From: Chitinophaga agrisoli
GTDB lineage: Bacteria > Bacteroidota > Bacteroidia > Chitinophagales > Chitinophagaceae
Direction of reading: 5' to 3'
Length of the DNA stretch: 64,000 bases
Assembly: GCF_008386695.1 (NCBI RefSeq)
Contig: NZ_VUOC01000001.1
Coordinates: 408,347 to 472,346, forward strand
A program made the translations under genes and the position numbers. The first letter of the stretch is position 1. Each line of letters begins with the position of its first letter. The notes beneath the pieces were generated by a model. That model did not search any database and was not told the DNA's origin. It saw nothing but the letters and a program-made list of their open reading frames with translations. Positions 17,806-26,149 of this stretch are shown here, one piece after another.

Positions 17806-18904
17806 CCACCAATTCAAATTCCTTCACCCCTTTCTCCTCTCCATTTACAATTACAGATACCTGATGTGCTCCTGGATAAAATACCCGGGTGGTAATGATC
17901 TTAAATGATTGCTTTTTTACGATCTGTACCTGCTCCCCTGGCTGCAACAGCCGCTCGCTGATCTTAAATACCTTACGCGCCAGCTGGCCTTTGGATTTGT
18001 TGTAATAGATGCCGTACTCCAGGCGGATGGTCTGCGCGGCCTTGTCATCATTACGAACGGTAAAGCTGAATGACAGGCTATCGCCAATGGCCACCCTGGG
18101 AGTTATTACTTTAAAGCCGGTAATGCTGGCATGGCTGCCATTCAACCCATAGTGGGCTAATACTTCTGTATGGCCTTGTTTTAGAAGGGTGCGGCAACCG
18201 TGTTTGATGATGGCGTCTGTTTCTTTGCTGATGCCTTTCCAACGGCGGGCAATATCCATGACGATGGCCGGATGATCTTTGGCGATATCATTCAGGTTAT
18301 TGGCCACGCTGCGCCTTACCCATTCTGAGGGATCGTTTTTGAGATTTTCCAGGATGGGCAGTACGGGCGCAGGATCTTTTTTGAGGGCGGGGATAGCCAT
18401 GGCCCACGGCAGGCGGGGGCGGCTGCCTTCGCTGGCCAAACGGCGGACTTTATAGTTGTTGTGTAATGACCATTGGAGGAATACATCCATCATACGGCTG
18501 CCATATTGCAGGATGAAGGGCCGCACGGCAAATTCGCAGCTCACGAACTGGGTGATGAGCTCCAGCGAGGGAATGGCGCTGTCAAAATGCTGCAGGCCGT
18601 AACGTTCTACATAATCCGGCAGGAACATATAGGCCAGGCCGTCTTCTGCTACTTTGTCTTTTCTTAACTGGGCAATGATCTTTGCCAACAGTTTGGCTGC
18701 TTTGGGGAAATCATCCGGCAAAAATTCATGCAGTACCTGCGAGGTATGGTACATCCGTTCTTTAAGGGCTTTATCTGCAAAGCCGTGGTCGAAAATGCGG
18801 GCAATGAAGCGCTTTTTATCAAAACCGGGAACGGTTTCCGTAAGGGTGGCGGACAGGCGGCCGTAGAAGGCGGGGGAATAAATATCTTTCAGCAAATTGC
18901 TCAT
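17798..18904 (-). CDS. AlkD-like HEAT-repeat DNA alkylation repair protein
   Basis: A 368-residue protein of the DNA alkylation repair (AlkD) superfamily: helical HEAT-like repeats fill about residues 1-250, with repeat helices such as LKNDPSEWVRRSVANNLNDI and MDIARRWKGISKETDAIIKHG. A C-terminal beta-sandwich (about 255-368; GDSLSFSFTVRNDDKAAQTI) is an extension seen in related proteins of this phylum. AlkD enzymes excise bulky or cationic alkylated bases, but many HEAT-only homologues lack proven glycosylase activity, so catalysis is inferred. Confidence 0.8.
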   Translation of the reverse strand: MSNLLKDIYSPAFYGRLSATLTETVPGFDKKRFIARIFDHGFADKALKERMYHTSQVLHEFLPDDFPKAAKLLAKIIAQLRKDKVAEDGLAYMFLPDYVERYGLQHFDSAIPSLELITQFVSCEFAVRPFILQYGSRMMDVFLQWSLHNNYKVRRLASEGSRPRLPWAMAIPALKKDPAPVLPILENLKNDPSEWVRRSVANNLNDIAKDHPAIVMDIARRWKGISKETDAIIKHGCRTLLKQGHTEVLAHYGLNGSHASITGFKVITPRVAIGDSLSFSFTVRNDDKAAQTIRLEYGIYYNKSKGQLARKVFKISERLLQPGEQVQIVKKQSFKIITTRVFYPGAHQVSVIVNGEEKGVKEFELVEG

Positions 18905-19005
18905 GCGTGCAAAATTAGCGTAATGCCGGCACTCGTGCCATAGTGATTAATTTGTCAACCTAATTGGCAGATTAATTGTAGTTATCCTGTACCATCCGTT
19001 TAGCC

Positions 19006-19536
19006 ATGAAACCATTTTTACTTATATGCTTGTTACTGACAGGCCTCTATGCCTGCAGCCCCATCCAGGTACTGGACCAGGAACCTGTAGACGATTTTTC
19101 GCTGAGTAACTACCGCACCTTCAGCTTTTACGAGATAGATACCGGCGGGGATAGCCTCCGTAACCGCATGTACCGCCCCAGCATTGCCGCCCTGAAGACC
19201 CAGATCACCCAACAGCTGCAGATGCGCGGCCTGCAACCGGCAGGCGATTCTGATCCGGACCTGTTGGTGAACATCGGTATTATGATACAACAGAAAATAC
19301 GTAACCAGCAGGATGGCGGCCTCCGGTATATGGGACAAAGACGCTACAATACGCAAAATACCGTGGTGGAAACCGGCCAACATTATAACGAAGGCACCGT
19401 AACCGTGCACCTGGTAGACCGGGCGGAAAATAAGCTGGTATGGCGGGGCGCTGTAGAGGGCGTGGTACCTAATAAACAGGCTTCGCTGGAACGGAATGTG
19501 GCGGATGCTATGGAGGCGCTGTTCAAAGGGTTATGA
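19006..19536 (+). CDS. DUF4136 lipoprotein
   Basis: A 176-residue lipoprotein: signal peptide with lipobox LYAC (Cys at about residue 17), then a DUF4136 domain that opens with DDFSLSNYRTFSFYEIDT and ends with VHLVDRAENKLVWRGAVEG and a terminal helix. The protein is expected to be anchored in the outer or inner membrane facing the periplasm. The family has no known function. It appears monocistronic, with a terminator at 19557. Confidence 0.85.
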   Translation: MKPFLLICLLLTGLYACSPIQVLDQEPVDDFSLSNYRTFSFYEIDTGGDSLRNRMYRPSIAALKTQITQQLQMRGLQPAGDSDPDLLVNIGIMIQQKIRNQQDGGLRYMGQRRYNTQNTVVETGQHYNEGTVTVHLVDRAENKLVWRGAVEGVVPNKQASLERNVADAMEALFKGL

Positions 19537-19556
19537 GGGAAAATCTATTATAAAAA

Positions 19557-19592
19557 AAACTGCCCCGGCAATCAGACTTGCGGAGGCAGTTT
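19557..19592. terminator. Bidirectional terminator
   Basis: Outer arms AAACTGCC (19557-19564) and GGCAGTTT (19585-19592), with an inner GGCAA/TTGC pairing, flanked by an A-run on the left and TTAATTTG on the right. It serves the convergent DUF4136 and GH172 genes. Confidence 0.7.
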
Positions 19593-19637
19593 AATTTGTA
19601 TATCATTCAGATCGTTGTTGGCTATGTCTTACCGCGA

Positions 19638-20786
19638 TCAATTCACTTCCAGATCATTCTTAACCGGCAATTTAGGGAAAGGGCTATGCGGCTCCGCCTG
19701 ATACCAGTACACAACGGAGCTGATATCTGACTGCTGCTGCAGGTAACGCCCGCCGCTGCGCCAACCCAGGTCCTGGATGGTGACCTTCAGGTCTTTGTCA
19801 AACCGTACCGGGTCCATGATATGCCAGCGGTACAGTCCAAAACGCTGTTGAGAGTCGTACACGCCATTGGGCCGTATTACCTGGGGTAAGCCGGTGTAAG
19901 GCGTGCTGAACTCCTGGTATTGATGGGTTTTATTGTTTTCGAAGTTGTACGATCCGCAGAAATAATCCTCCGTACCGGTGCCACAGATAGTGGGATACTG
20001 GCTATCGCCGTCCATAAAGAACTTGATCTCCCCTTCGCCCCACCAGCCGTTATTATTTACACCCCAGGCCAGGTAGGTGCCTACGTACTGGCCCTTGCCT
20101 TTAATACCATCTAACAAAGTATAGCTACCACCTTTGGTGGGATTGTTACGGCGGAACTGCGCGTGGAAATAGCCGGCATCTGCGGGAACATCTGTCAGCG
20201 TATAGTCTACCTGGTAGTAGAGGGTCATACGCTCTGTATTGATGTTCTCCATGGTGATCTTACACTTTTTGCGGAAAGGCATAGCCCAGTAACAGTTAAA
20301 AGCGCTGCCCGGGTTTACACAGATGGCCAGGGAGTTTAGCTGCGCATACTGGCCCCAGCCCATGGCGAAGAAGTCGCCTACGGGCACTTCTACAGAAGGC
20401 GTGGCCTCATCGTCCCAATAAAAGCGGATGATAGAGAAGCGCCAGTTGCCGGTGGGCGTCATCCAGATGTGCTGGATAGCGCCGGAGCCGTTGATCTCTG
20501 CCAGGGTGTAGGTTTGTCCGGGCTCTATGTGGATGTAGGGGCTTACCTTCCACCCCTGACCCAGATCTTTGGCGGCGCCACGGGCCAGGCCCTGATCCAG
20601 GGTGGCCATACCGCCTTTGCCTTTTTCGCCGCTGAAGTTTTCCGGGCTGATGCTGCGGGTCTTAGCATCGGATAACTGGAACAGGTTGCCCATGTTCATA
20701 TTAAGCCCGTTAAAAGGTTGCTGCTGCGCATTAAGAATGTTTGCTACAAGTACGGCACAACAGAGTGTAAAGAGTTTACGTACCAT
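19638..20786 (-). CDS. DUF2961 / glycoside hydrolase family 172 protein
   Basis: A 382-residue secreted protein: signal peptide MVRKLFTLCCAVLVANILNAQ, then a DUF2961 domain beginning with FNGLNMNMGNLFQLSDAKT and including IQHIWMTP, RFYWDDEATPSVEVPVGDFF, GEIKFFMDGD and ICGTGTEDYFCGSYNF. GH172 members form double jelly-roll oligomers and include a difructose-anhydride hydrolase and a D-arabinan hydrolase; the glutamate of GTGTEDYF is in the conserved active-site region. The real substrate is unknown. It lies downstream of the aldose epimerase but is separated by a strong terminator, so the sugar link is positional only. Confidence 0.87.
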   Translation of the reverse strand: MVRKLFTLCCAVLVANILNAQQQPFNGLNMNMGNLFQLSDAKTRSISPENFSGEKGKGGMATLDQGLARGAAKDLGQGWKVSPYIHIEPGQTYTLAEINGSGAIQHIWMTPTGNWRFSIIRFYWDDEATPSVEVPVGDFFAMGWGQYAQLNSLAICVNPGSAFNCYWAMPFRKKCKITMENINTERMTLYYQVDYTLTDVPADAGYFHAQFRRNNPTKGGSYTLLDGIKGKGQYVGTYLAWGVNNNGWWGEGEIKFFMDGDSQYPTICGTGTEDYFCGSYNFENNKTHQYQEFSTPYTGLPQVIRPNGVYDSQQRFGLYRWHIMDPVRFDKDLKVTIQDLGWRSGGRYLQQQSDISSVVYWYQAEPHSPFPKLPVKNDLEVN

Positions 20787-20867
20787 GGAGGACAGGTTTT
20801 ATAACGTGGTGAATGTGTTAAGCATCCAAATTACAAAACGGATCAGCGAATACATAATCCGTTAAAA

Positions 20868-20906
20868 ATAAATGTCCTGCACCGTTAGGGGATGCAGGAC
20901 ATTTAT
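20868..20906 (-). terminator. Terminator of aldose epimerase gene
   Basis: A perfect 14-bp stem ATAAATGTCCTGCA / TGCAGGACATTTAT with an 11-base loop, 22 bases after the epimerase stop. Its A/T ends make it able to act on both strands. Confidence 0.8.
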
Positions 20907-20928
20907 AAATATGCTTATACCGGCAGGC

Positions 20929-22113
20929 CTATTTTACGCCAAACTTGTAGATACAGGTTTGTTCGTAGGTTTGGCCAGGTTTCAGTACTACAGAGGGGAA
21001 CTCCGGTTTGTTGGGAGAATCCGGGAAGTGCTGGGTTTCCAGGGCCAGGGCGCCGCGGTGCACATAGGTTTTACCGCCTTTGCCCATATCTGCGGACATG
21101 AAGTTACCGCCATAGAACTGTACGCCGGGCTCTGTTGTCCATACTTCCATATAACGGCCGCTGGTAGGCTCCAGTACGGTGGCTGCCAGGGACAGCTCCT
21201 TACCTTTTTTGTTGAGCACCCAGTTGTGGTCATAGCCTTTGCCGAATTTCAGCTGCTCAAAGTCGTCGCCAACGCGCTGGCCTATAGGCGTAGGCGTGGT
21301 AAAGTCCATGGGGGTGCCTTTTACCGCTTCCAGCTTACCGGAAGGGATCAGGCTGCTATCTACCGGCGTAAACTTATCCGCATTGATCATGAGCACATGG
21401 TCGTTGATATCTCCGTTGCCGGCGCCGTGCAGGTTCCAGAAGGAGTGGTGCGTAAGGTTTACGATGGTATTCTTATCTGTGGTAGCTTTGTAGCTGATCT
21501 TAAATTCGTTGCTGTCTGTGAGCTCGTAGGTCATGGTGATATCCAGGTTGCCGGGATAACCTTCTTCGCCGTCTTTAGACAGGTAGTGGAATTCTATGCT
21601 ATGGTCATTGGGTTGTTTGGCATCCCAAACCACATCGTTATACCCGATCTTACCGCCGTGCAGGTGGTTGGAATTATTGTTTACGGCCAGGGTGTATTCC
21701 TTACCGTCCAGTTTAAACTTGCCTTTAGCGATACGGTTGCCGTAGCGGCCTACCACGCCGCCATAGAAGCGGTCTTTGGTGGTGATATAAGAACTGAGGC
21801 GGTCATAACCCAGCTCTACGTCTTCCAGCTTGCCTTGTTTATCCGGCGCCAGGAGGGATACCACTTTTGCGCCGTAGTTGGTAACAGCCATCTGTACGCC
21901 GCCTTTGCTTTTCAGGTAAAATAATTTTACTGCCTTGCCATCCAGGGTGCTGTCGAAGTTGGCGGTAGGCACCAGGCTTTCAATAGACATGATGCTGTCG
22001 TGGTTTGTACTCATACTATCAACTGAATTATTATTTGTGTTGGTACCGGAAGACTGACAGGCGCTTATGCCCAGTGCAGCAGCGACCGTTAGCAGTGGAA
22101 GTAAATTTTTCAT
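20929..22113 (-). CDS. Aldose 1-epimerase lipoprotein (galactose mutarotase family)
   Basis: A 394-residue mutarotase that interconverts alpha and beta anomers of sugars such as galactose. The start at 22113 is chosen because it gives a lipoprotein signal peptide (MKNLLPLLTVAAALGISAC), while the longer open frame has an unlikely leader. Family residues are NYGAKVVSL, GRYGNRIAKGKF, NNNSNHLHGG (catalytic His region), LTHHSFWNL (second His), YDHNWVL and TTEPGVQFY with a late Glu near HFPDSPNKPEFPS. The lipoprotein signal places it in the periplasm, consistent with sugar uptake. The LacI-type gene is divergent and a palindromic operator lies between them. Confidence 0.92.
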   Translation of the reverse strand: MKNLLPLLTVAAALGISACQSSGTNTNNNSVDSMSTNHDSIMSIESLVPTANFDSTLDGKAVKLFYLKSKGGVQMAVTNYGAKVVSLLAPDKQGKLEDVELGYDRLSSYITTKDRFYGGVVGRYGNRIAKGKFKLDGKEYTLAVNNNSNHLHGGKIGYNDVVWDAKQPNDHSIEFHYLSKDGEEGYPGNLDITMTYELTDSNEFKISYKATTDKNTIVNLTHHSFWNLHGAGNGDINDHVLMINADKFTPVDSSLIPSGKLEAVKGTPMDFTTPTPIGQRVGDDFEQLKFGKGYDHNWVLNKKGKELSLAATVLEPTSGRYMEVWTTEPGVQFYGGNFMSADMGKGGKTYVHRGALALETQHFPDSPNKPEFPSVVLKPGQTYEQTCIYKFGVK

Positions 22114-22179
22114 ATCGCAGTTGTTTATAAGGGTCCAATATACGTTTAATGTGTGAAATAAAAATCCGGGCACTAAAAA

Positions 22180-22201
22180 GCCGGGAAAGGAGTTTCCCGG
22201 C
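22180..22201. other. Stable hairpin in epimerase leader
   Basis: A perfect 9-bp stem GCCGGGAAA / TTTCCCGGC with loop GGAG, 67-88 bases upstream of the epimerase start codon. Its right-hand side on the minus strand reads TTTTTAGTG, like a terminator tail, so it may be an attenuator in the leader or the end of an unannotated short RNA. Confidence 0.55.
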
Positions 22202-22321
22202 CGCAAAATTTGGCCTTTATCCATTAAAATTGCATTACGCCAATGGAGTGGTAATGCATCGTGTAGTATTGAATTGCAAAATATAAGGTAATGACCATAT
22301 ATATATGTCCGATAACAAAAT

Positions 22322-22339
22322 AACGTTACCGGTAACGTT
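22322..22339. promoter_or_regulatory. 18-bp perfect palindrome, LacI-type operator
   Basis: AACGTTACCGGTAACGTT is fully self-complementary, with the central CG and half-site style expected for LacI/GalR repressors. It lies between the divergent epimerase and LacI genes, 209 bases upstream of the epimerase start and 266 bases upstream of the LacI start. Confidence 0.75.
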
Positions 22340-22604
22340 TGCAGTACTAAAAAAAATAATATGTTTGAAGAGATCAGGGGCAGTTTTTTGCAGTTCATCC
22401 TGCTATCCGCACCGCTTATGAAATAGGAGGCCCTGCCTTACCCGGATTTTATTTTATTTGCCCGGCGAACATCAGACATTTGTATTATAACAGCTCAACC
22501 TATTAATGTGGTGATCATCAATTAATACCGGACACCTAACAAGGATGTAGCAGACCATTGTAAGGGGAAAAAGAATTTCAGTTAAACCGTACCTATAGCA
22601 GGAG

Positions 22605-23615
22605 ATGAAGAATAAGCAGGTCACTATTAAGGATTTAGCGCGGAAGTTACGACTCTCTGTATCTACTGTATCCAGGGCATTACGCAACCTGCCGGATATT
22701 AACGAAGAAACGCGTCGTAAGGTATTGGAATTGGCGGCAGGGCTGAACTATGAGCCCAATTATATTGCGCAGAGCCTGATCAATAAACAAACCCGCACCA
22801 TAGGGGTGATTGTGCCCATTATAGCCACCCATTTCTTTTCCCATGCCCTGAGCGGTATGAACGAGGTGGCCAATGAGCATGGGTACCATCTTATGTTCTG
22901 TCAGAGCAATGAGAGTGCGGAACAGGAGGCGGAAGGCATCCGTCAGCTGGCCAGCTGCCGGATAGACGGCCTGCTGATATCCGTTTCCAAACAGACCCAG
23001 GATGCGGCTCCTTTTGAGAAGCTGCAGCAGAAGGGTATCCCGTTTATGTTCTTTGACCGGGATCTGCGGCATGTAACGGCCTCCCGGGTGATTGTAGACC
23101 AGTATAAAGGCGCTTTTAAGGCGGTAGAGCATATGATACAACAGGGCTGTCAGAACATTGTGCACATGGCGGGGCCAAAAGGGCTTTCCGTAGCGGACGA
23201 ACGGCTGCGGGGGTATAAAGACGCCGTGGAAAAACATGGCCTGCCGTTTAGCCCTAAACATATTGTGCATTGCGGGAAGTTTCAGCTGGATGCGCCGGAG
23301 GCCATCAAAAAGCTGATGAAGCTGCAGCCGGATGGGATCTTCTGTATCAATGACCCCTCCGGGGTGATCGCTATCCAGCACCTGAAAACTACGGGATACT
23401 GTGTGCCGGGGGATGTGAAAGTGGTGGGTTTTAATGGCGACCCGGTGGCGGAGGTGGTAGAGCCGGCCCTGAGCACGGTGGTGCAACCGGGGTATAAGGT
23501 AGGCCGGGAAGCGTTGAAGATGCTGATACGGCATATTGAGGAGAAGAGCCTGGAAACGGAGGAATTGGTGCTGGAGGGGAAGCTGGTGATCAGGAAATCA
23601 TCGAAAATGTGCTAG
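22605..23615 (+). CDS. LacI family transcriptional regulator
   Basis: A 336-residue LacI/GalR-type repressor: an N-terminal HTH and hinge (VTIKDLARKLRLSVSTVSRA, then NPDI-type wing and YEPNYIAQSL, about residues 4-58), then a periplasmic-binding-protein-like sensor domain (IGVIVPIIATHFFSHALSGM to VGFNGDPVAEVVEPALSTVV). Effector residues are not predictable, but a sugar is usual. It is divergent from the aldose epimerase and probably binds the palindrome at 22322-22339, controlling that gene and itself. The last codons and stop lie inside an 8-bp tandem repeat array. Confidence 0.92.
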   Translation: MKNKQVTIKDLARKLRLSVSTVSRALRNLPDINEETRRKVLELAAGLNYEPNYIAQSLINKQTRTIGVIVPIIATHFFSHALSGMNEVANEHGYHLMFCQSNESAEQEAEGIRQLASCRIDGLLISVSKQTQDAAPFEKLQQKGIPFMFFDRDLRHVTASRVIVDQYKGAFKAVEHMIQQGCQNIVHMAGPKGLSVADERLRGYKDAVEKHGLPFSPKHIVHCGKFQLDAPEAIKKLMKLQPDGIFCINDPSGVIAIQHLKTTGYCVPGDVKVVGFNGDPVAEVVEPALSTVVQPGYKVGREALKMLIRHIEEKSLETEELVLEGKLVIRKSSKMC

Positions 23616-23651
23616 AGAATGTGCGGATGTGCAAATGTGCAGATGTGCAAA
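23605..23651 (+). repeat. 8-bp tandem array overlapping LacI stop
   Basis: Units of the form NNATGTGC: AAATGTGC, then after the stop TAG come GAATGTGC, GGATGTGC, AAATGTGC, AGATGTGC and AAATG. The stop codon (23613-23615) lies within the array. It faces an inverted copy at 23842-23878. Confidence 0.8.
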
Positions 23652-23769
23652 TGAATGGAATGGAGTAATGGTATATTAACCAAACAGGGCAAGATATAGG
23701 AGAAGGCAAGGAGAGAACAAGGAGAGGACAAGGAGAGCGTTGGGCAAACAGGGTTAAAATAATATTAGA

Positions 23770-23809
23770 AAGGGCTGATTAAAGCCCTTTTTTGCTTTAA
23801 TCAGCCCTT
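23770..23809. terminator. Bidirectional terminator, 16-bp stem
   Basis: A perfect stem AAGGGCTGATTAAAGC (23770-23785) / GCTTTAATCAGCCCTT (23794-23809). It sits between the convergent LacI and DHS-like genes and between their two inverted 8-bp arrays. Confidence 0.8.
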
Positions 23810-23841
23810 GTATAAAATTAGGTAATTATCTGCATTTAACT

Positions 23842-23878
23842 CATTAGCACATTAGCACATCCGCACATTGGCACATTA
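23842..23878 (-). repeat. 8-bp tandem array at DHS-like stop
   Basis: Inverse units GCACATTA, GCACATCC, GCACATTG and GCACATTA, that is NNATGTGC on the minus strand. The last one contains the stop codon (TAA, 23876-23878) of the DHS-like gene. It is oriented with that gene. Confidence 0.8.
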
Positions 23879-24850
23879 GAGGCCCAATATATAGGCAAAG
23901 ATGAGCGGCGCTACGATAGTAGCATCGGATTCAACGATGAACTTAGGCGTGTTGATGTCCAGTTTGCCCCAGGTGATCTTCTCATTGGGTACAGCGCCGG
24001 AATAAGAACCGTATGAGGTGGTAGAATCGGAGATCTGGCAGAAATAGCTCCAGAAGGGTACATCGTGCCATTCCAGATCCTGGTACATCATGGGTACTAC
24101 GCAGATCGGGAAATCGCCGGCGATACCGCCGCCTATCTGGAAGAAACCTACGCCTTTGCCGGCAGAGTTATGCCGGTACCAGTCAGACAGCCATACCATG
24201 TACTCGATGCCGCTTTTCATGGTAGAAGGGTTCAGTTCGCCCTTGATGCAGTAAGAGGCAAAGATGTTGCCCATAGTGCTATCTTCCCATCCGGGTACGA
24301 TAATGGGGATATTCTTTTCTGCGGCGGCCAGCATCCAGCTGTTCTTGGGATCGATCTCGTAATGTTCCTTCATCACCCCGCTCAGCAGCAGCTTGTACAT
24401 ATATTCATGGGGAAAGTAGCGTTCGCCTTTATCCTGCGCGTCTTTCCAGATCTTGTAGATATGTTTCTGGATACGGCGGAAAGCTTCTTCTTCCGGGATA
24501 CAGGTGTCTGTAACACGGTTGAAGCCTTTTTCCAGCAGTTCCCATTCTTCCTGCGGGCTCAGATCGCGGTAGTTAGGTACCCTTTTGTAGTGGGTATGGG
24601 CTACGAGGTTCATGATATCCTCTTCCAGGTTAGCGCCGGTACAGGAGATAATGTCTACTTTACCCTGCCGGATCATTTCAGCAAAGGAGATACCCAGCTC
24701 GGCGGTACTCATGGCGCCGGCGAGTGTTACCATCATCTTGCCGCCTTCCAGCAGATGGGTTTCATAACCTTTGGCAGCATCTACCAGGGCGGCCGCATTG
24801 AAGTGCCGGTAATGATGCTGGATAAACTGAGAGATAGGCCCTTTATTCAT
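23876..24850 (-). CDS. Deoxyhypusine synthase-like protein
   Basis: A 324-residue protein of the deoxyhypusine synthase family. The landmarks are GAMSTAELGISFAEMIRQGK (NAD-binding start), ISCTGANLEEDIMNLVAHTH, IVPGWEDSTMGN, GVGFFQIGGGIAGDFPICVV, DSTTSYGSYSGAVPN and the C-terminal ITWGKLD, whose Lys (about residue 296) corresponds to the spermidine-binding catalytic lysine. Bacteria lack eIF5A, so the eukaryotic reaction cannot be the job here. Some bacterial homologues make homospermidine from putrescine or spermidine, which is the most likely alternative. It is convergent with the LacI gene. Confidence 0.87.
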   Translation of the reverse strand: MNKGPISQFIQHHYRHFNAAALVDAAKGYETHLLEGGKMMVTLAGAMSTAELGISFAEMIRQGKVDIISCTGANLEEDIMNLVAHTHYKRVPNYRDLSPQEEWELLEKGFNRVTDTCIPEEEAFRRIQKHIYKIWKDAQDKGERYFPHEYMYKLLLSGVMKEHYEIDPKNSWMLAAAEKNIPIIVPGWEDSTMGNIFASYCIKGELNPSTMKSGIEYMVWLSDWYRHNSAGKGVGFFQIGGGIAGDFPICVVPMMYQDLEWHDVPFWSYFCQISDSTTSYGSYSGAVPNEKITWGKLDINTPKFIVESDATIVAPLIFAYILGL

Positions 24851-24959
24851 TATAGTGTAAAGATTTGATTTAAAACAGGGGGCAAAGGTAATAATTAGTT
24901 TGGAGTTGGGGGCAGGGGTTAAGGAGAATTAACAGGGAGGATGGGGGATGTAAAAAAAA

Positions 24960-24985
24960 GGTCCATAGCACAACTACTATGGACC
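24960..24985 (-). terminator. Terminator of 25031-25486 gene
   Basis: A perfect 9-bp stem GGTCCATAG / CTATGGACC with an 8-base loop, followed on the minus strand by eight U, 46 bases after the stop. Confidence 0.88.
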
Positions 24986-25030
24986 GGAGACTAAACAACA
25001 CAGCTTATAGAATGGCTATAAGACGACGAC

Positions 25031-25486
25031 TTATGCTTTTTTAAGGCGCTGATGTACACTCAGCAGGCCATTACTGTCGGACTTTATGATCATCCACGTC
25101 TTTTCACCTTCCAACGTAATATAGTATGAGGTGGTGCTATTAGCTTCCAGCTCTACGGTAGAACGAACCTCATATTGCGGATAACGTTTCTGCAGCCTGG
25201 TGATCACGGCCAGCGGCAGCTGGTCTTCCATGATGTAACGACGGGTAGACAACAAAGTGCCATCGGCGTCGAAGTAGGCGGATACCTGGTTTTCACCGAT
25301 CATAAATTTGGCGGTAAAGACCTTCTGGTCATCCGTATACCACCTGATATGGGTGGCGCCGGCAAATGCCTGGCTCAAAGCGGATTTAAGTCTTGTGGAG
25401 GCTTCTGTTTCTGTGGAGTGCGCCCAGGCGCCACTGCCGCTTAATAAAGCGACTGCTACACATAACATTACGAACATCTTTTTCAT
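25031..25486 (-). CDS. Secreted hypothetical protein, BLF/PepSY-like
   Basis: A 151-residue exported protein: signal peptide MKKMFVMLCVAVALLSGSGAWA, then a small alpha/beta domain (QAFAGATHIRWYTDDQKVFT, VSAYFDADGTLLSTRRYI, LPLAVITRLQKRYPQYEV) like the putative beta-lactamase-inhibitor-like (PepSY-related) domains common in Bacteroidota. The ATG at 25486 is chosen over the longer frame (25621) because of the signal peptide and because a full promoter (25537-25567) lies inside the longer version. Confidence 0.8.
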   Translation of the reverse strand: MKKMFVMLCVAVALLSGSGAWAHSTETEASTRLKSALSQAFAGATHIRWYTDDQKVFTAKFMIGENQVSAYFDADGTLLSTRRYIMEDQLPLAVITRLQKRYPQYEVRSTVELEANSTTSYYITLEGEKTWMIIKSDSNGLLSVHQRLKKA

Positions 25487-25536
25487 GGCGGAAAAATTTA
25501 GGGTTGAAATGTTTTGTTTGTGATTAAATAACACAC

Positions 25537-25567
25537 CAAAGGTAAGATGGCTGTACACGCGCCCCAA
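25537..25567 (-). promoter_or_regulatory. Promoter of 25486 gene
   Basis: On the minus strand TTG (25565-25567), a 20-base spacer and TACCTTTG (25537-25544): an exact fit to the Bacteroidota consensus. The expected transcript start is near 25530, about 45 bases before the start codon. Confidence 0.75.
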
Positions 25568-26149
25568 CCCATTATTTGCTAATGGTATAGCTTGATCAGT
25601 TGATATTGATATATGTTGCAACAGTTACAACCATCGTGGTATTTTTTTTGCAGATAGCGGAGCCGCTGCACAGTGTTTGCAGGCGAAGAACGAATGTTGC
25701 ACGGGCCGGCGTTAAGCTTTTGTTAAAGTGGAAGAGTGATAAATGGTATTCTGATGAACGGATATACGGTGTTACCAACCCATCATGTATGTCCGGAAAC
25801 GCACACTGGTAAAAGGATACAGCGGAGTGGCCCGCTTGGTAAAATGCAATGGATTGTAGTGGGTGATGAAAGGTTAAAGACATGGATATGCGGGATTGCT
25901 GATGATATATCATGCAACTTTTCTGTAGCCGGCTATAGCGCTGGAGCGGTTTGCCATCAACATACCGTATTAGCTTTATACACGGGCAAAGGCCATAGCG
26001 CTTTGCCGTCAACATAGACCATAGCAGCTTGTACAGGGGCGTTGGCGGTTACCGGCGTATGCAACCTTTGCACTTTAGATGAACGGGCCCTTACCTGGAG
26101 GAAAGGTTGCCAGCTTCGACATCCGCACATTAATACGTAATTTGCCGGA
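25568..26149. other. Non-coding stretch, about 580 bp, with imperfect duplication
   Basis: No gene is supported. Open frames such as 25596-26015 (minus) show no family resemblance. Two diverged copies of a segment centred on TTTGCC(A/G)TCAACATA occur near 25953 and 26002; in two different minus-strand frames they both read YVDGK followed by a variable residue and Leu, which hints at a decayed coding repeat. Confidence 0.45.

Larger units (their letters stand above)
22114..22604. other. Divergent regulatory region, 491 bp
   Basis: The region lies between the epimerase and LacI genes. It contains a stable hairpin (22180-22201) and the 18-bp palindrome at 22322-22339. The minus strand between them is AT-rich (TATATATATGG and so on) and probably holds the epimerase promoter, but no exact TANNTTTG box was found there. 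The purine-rich AGGAG directly before the LacI start at 22605 is too close to be a normal Shine-Dalgarno site. Confidence 0.5.

Noticed and set aside
20872-21924. 350-residue open frame on the plus strand
   Set aside because: It lies fully antisense to the aldose epimerase, has no family resemblance, and reflects the codon bias of the opposite strand. The same applies to 683-1342, 10045-10959, 24065-24868 and 32281-33375.
25596-26015. 139-residue minus-strand frame
   Set aside because: No recognisable domain, unusual composition, and no start context. At most a decayed coding repeat.
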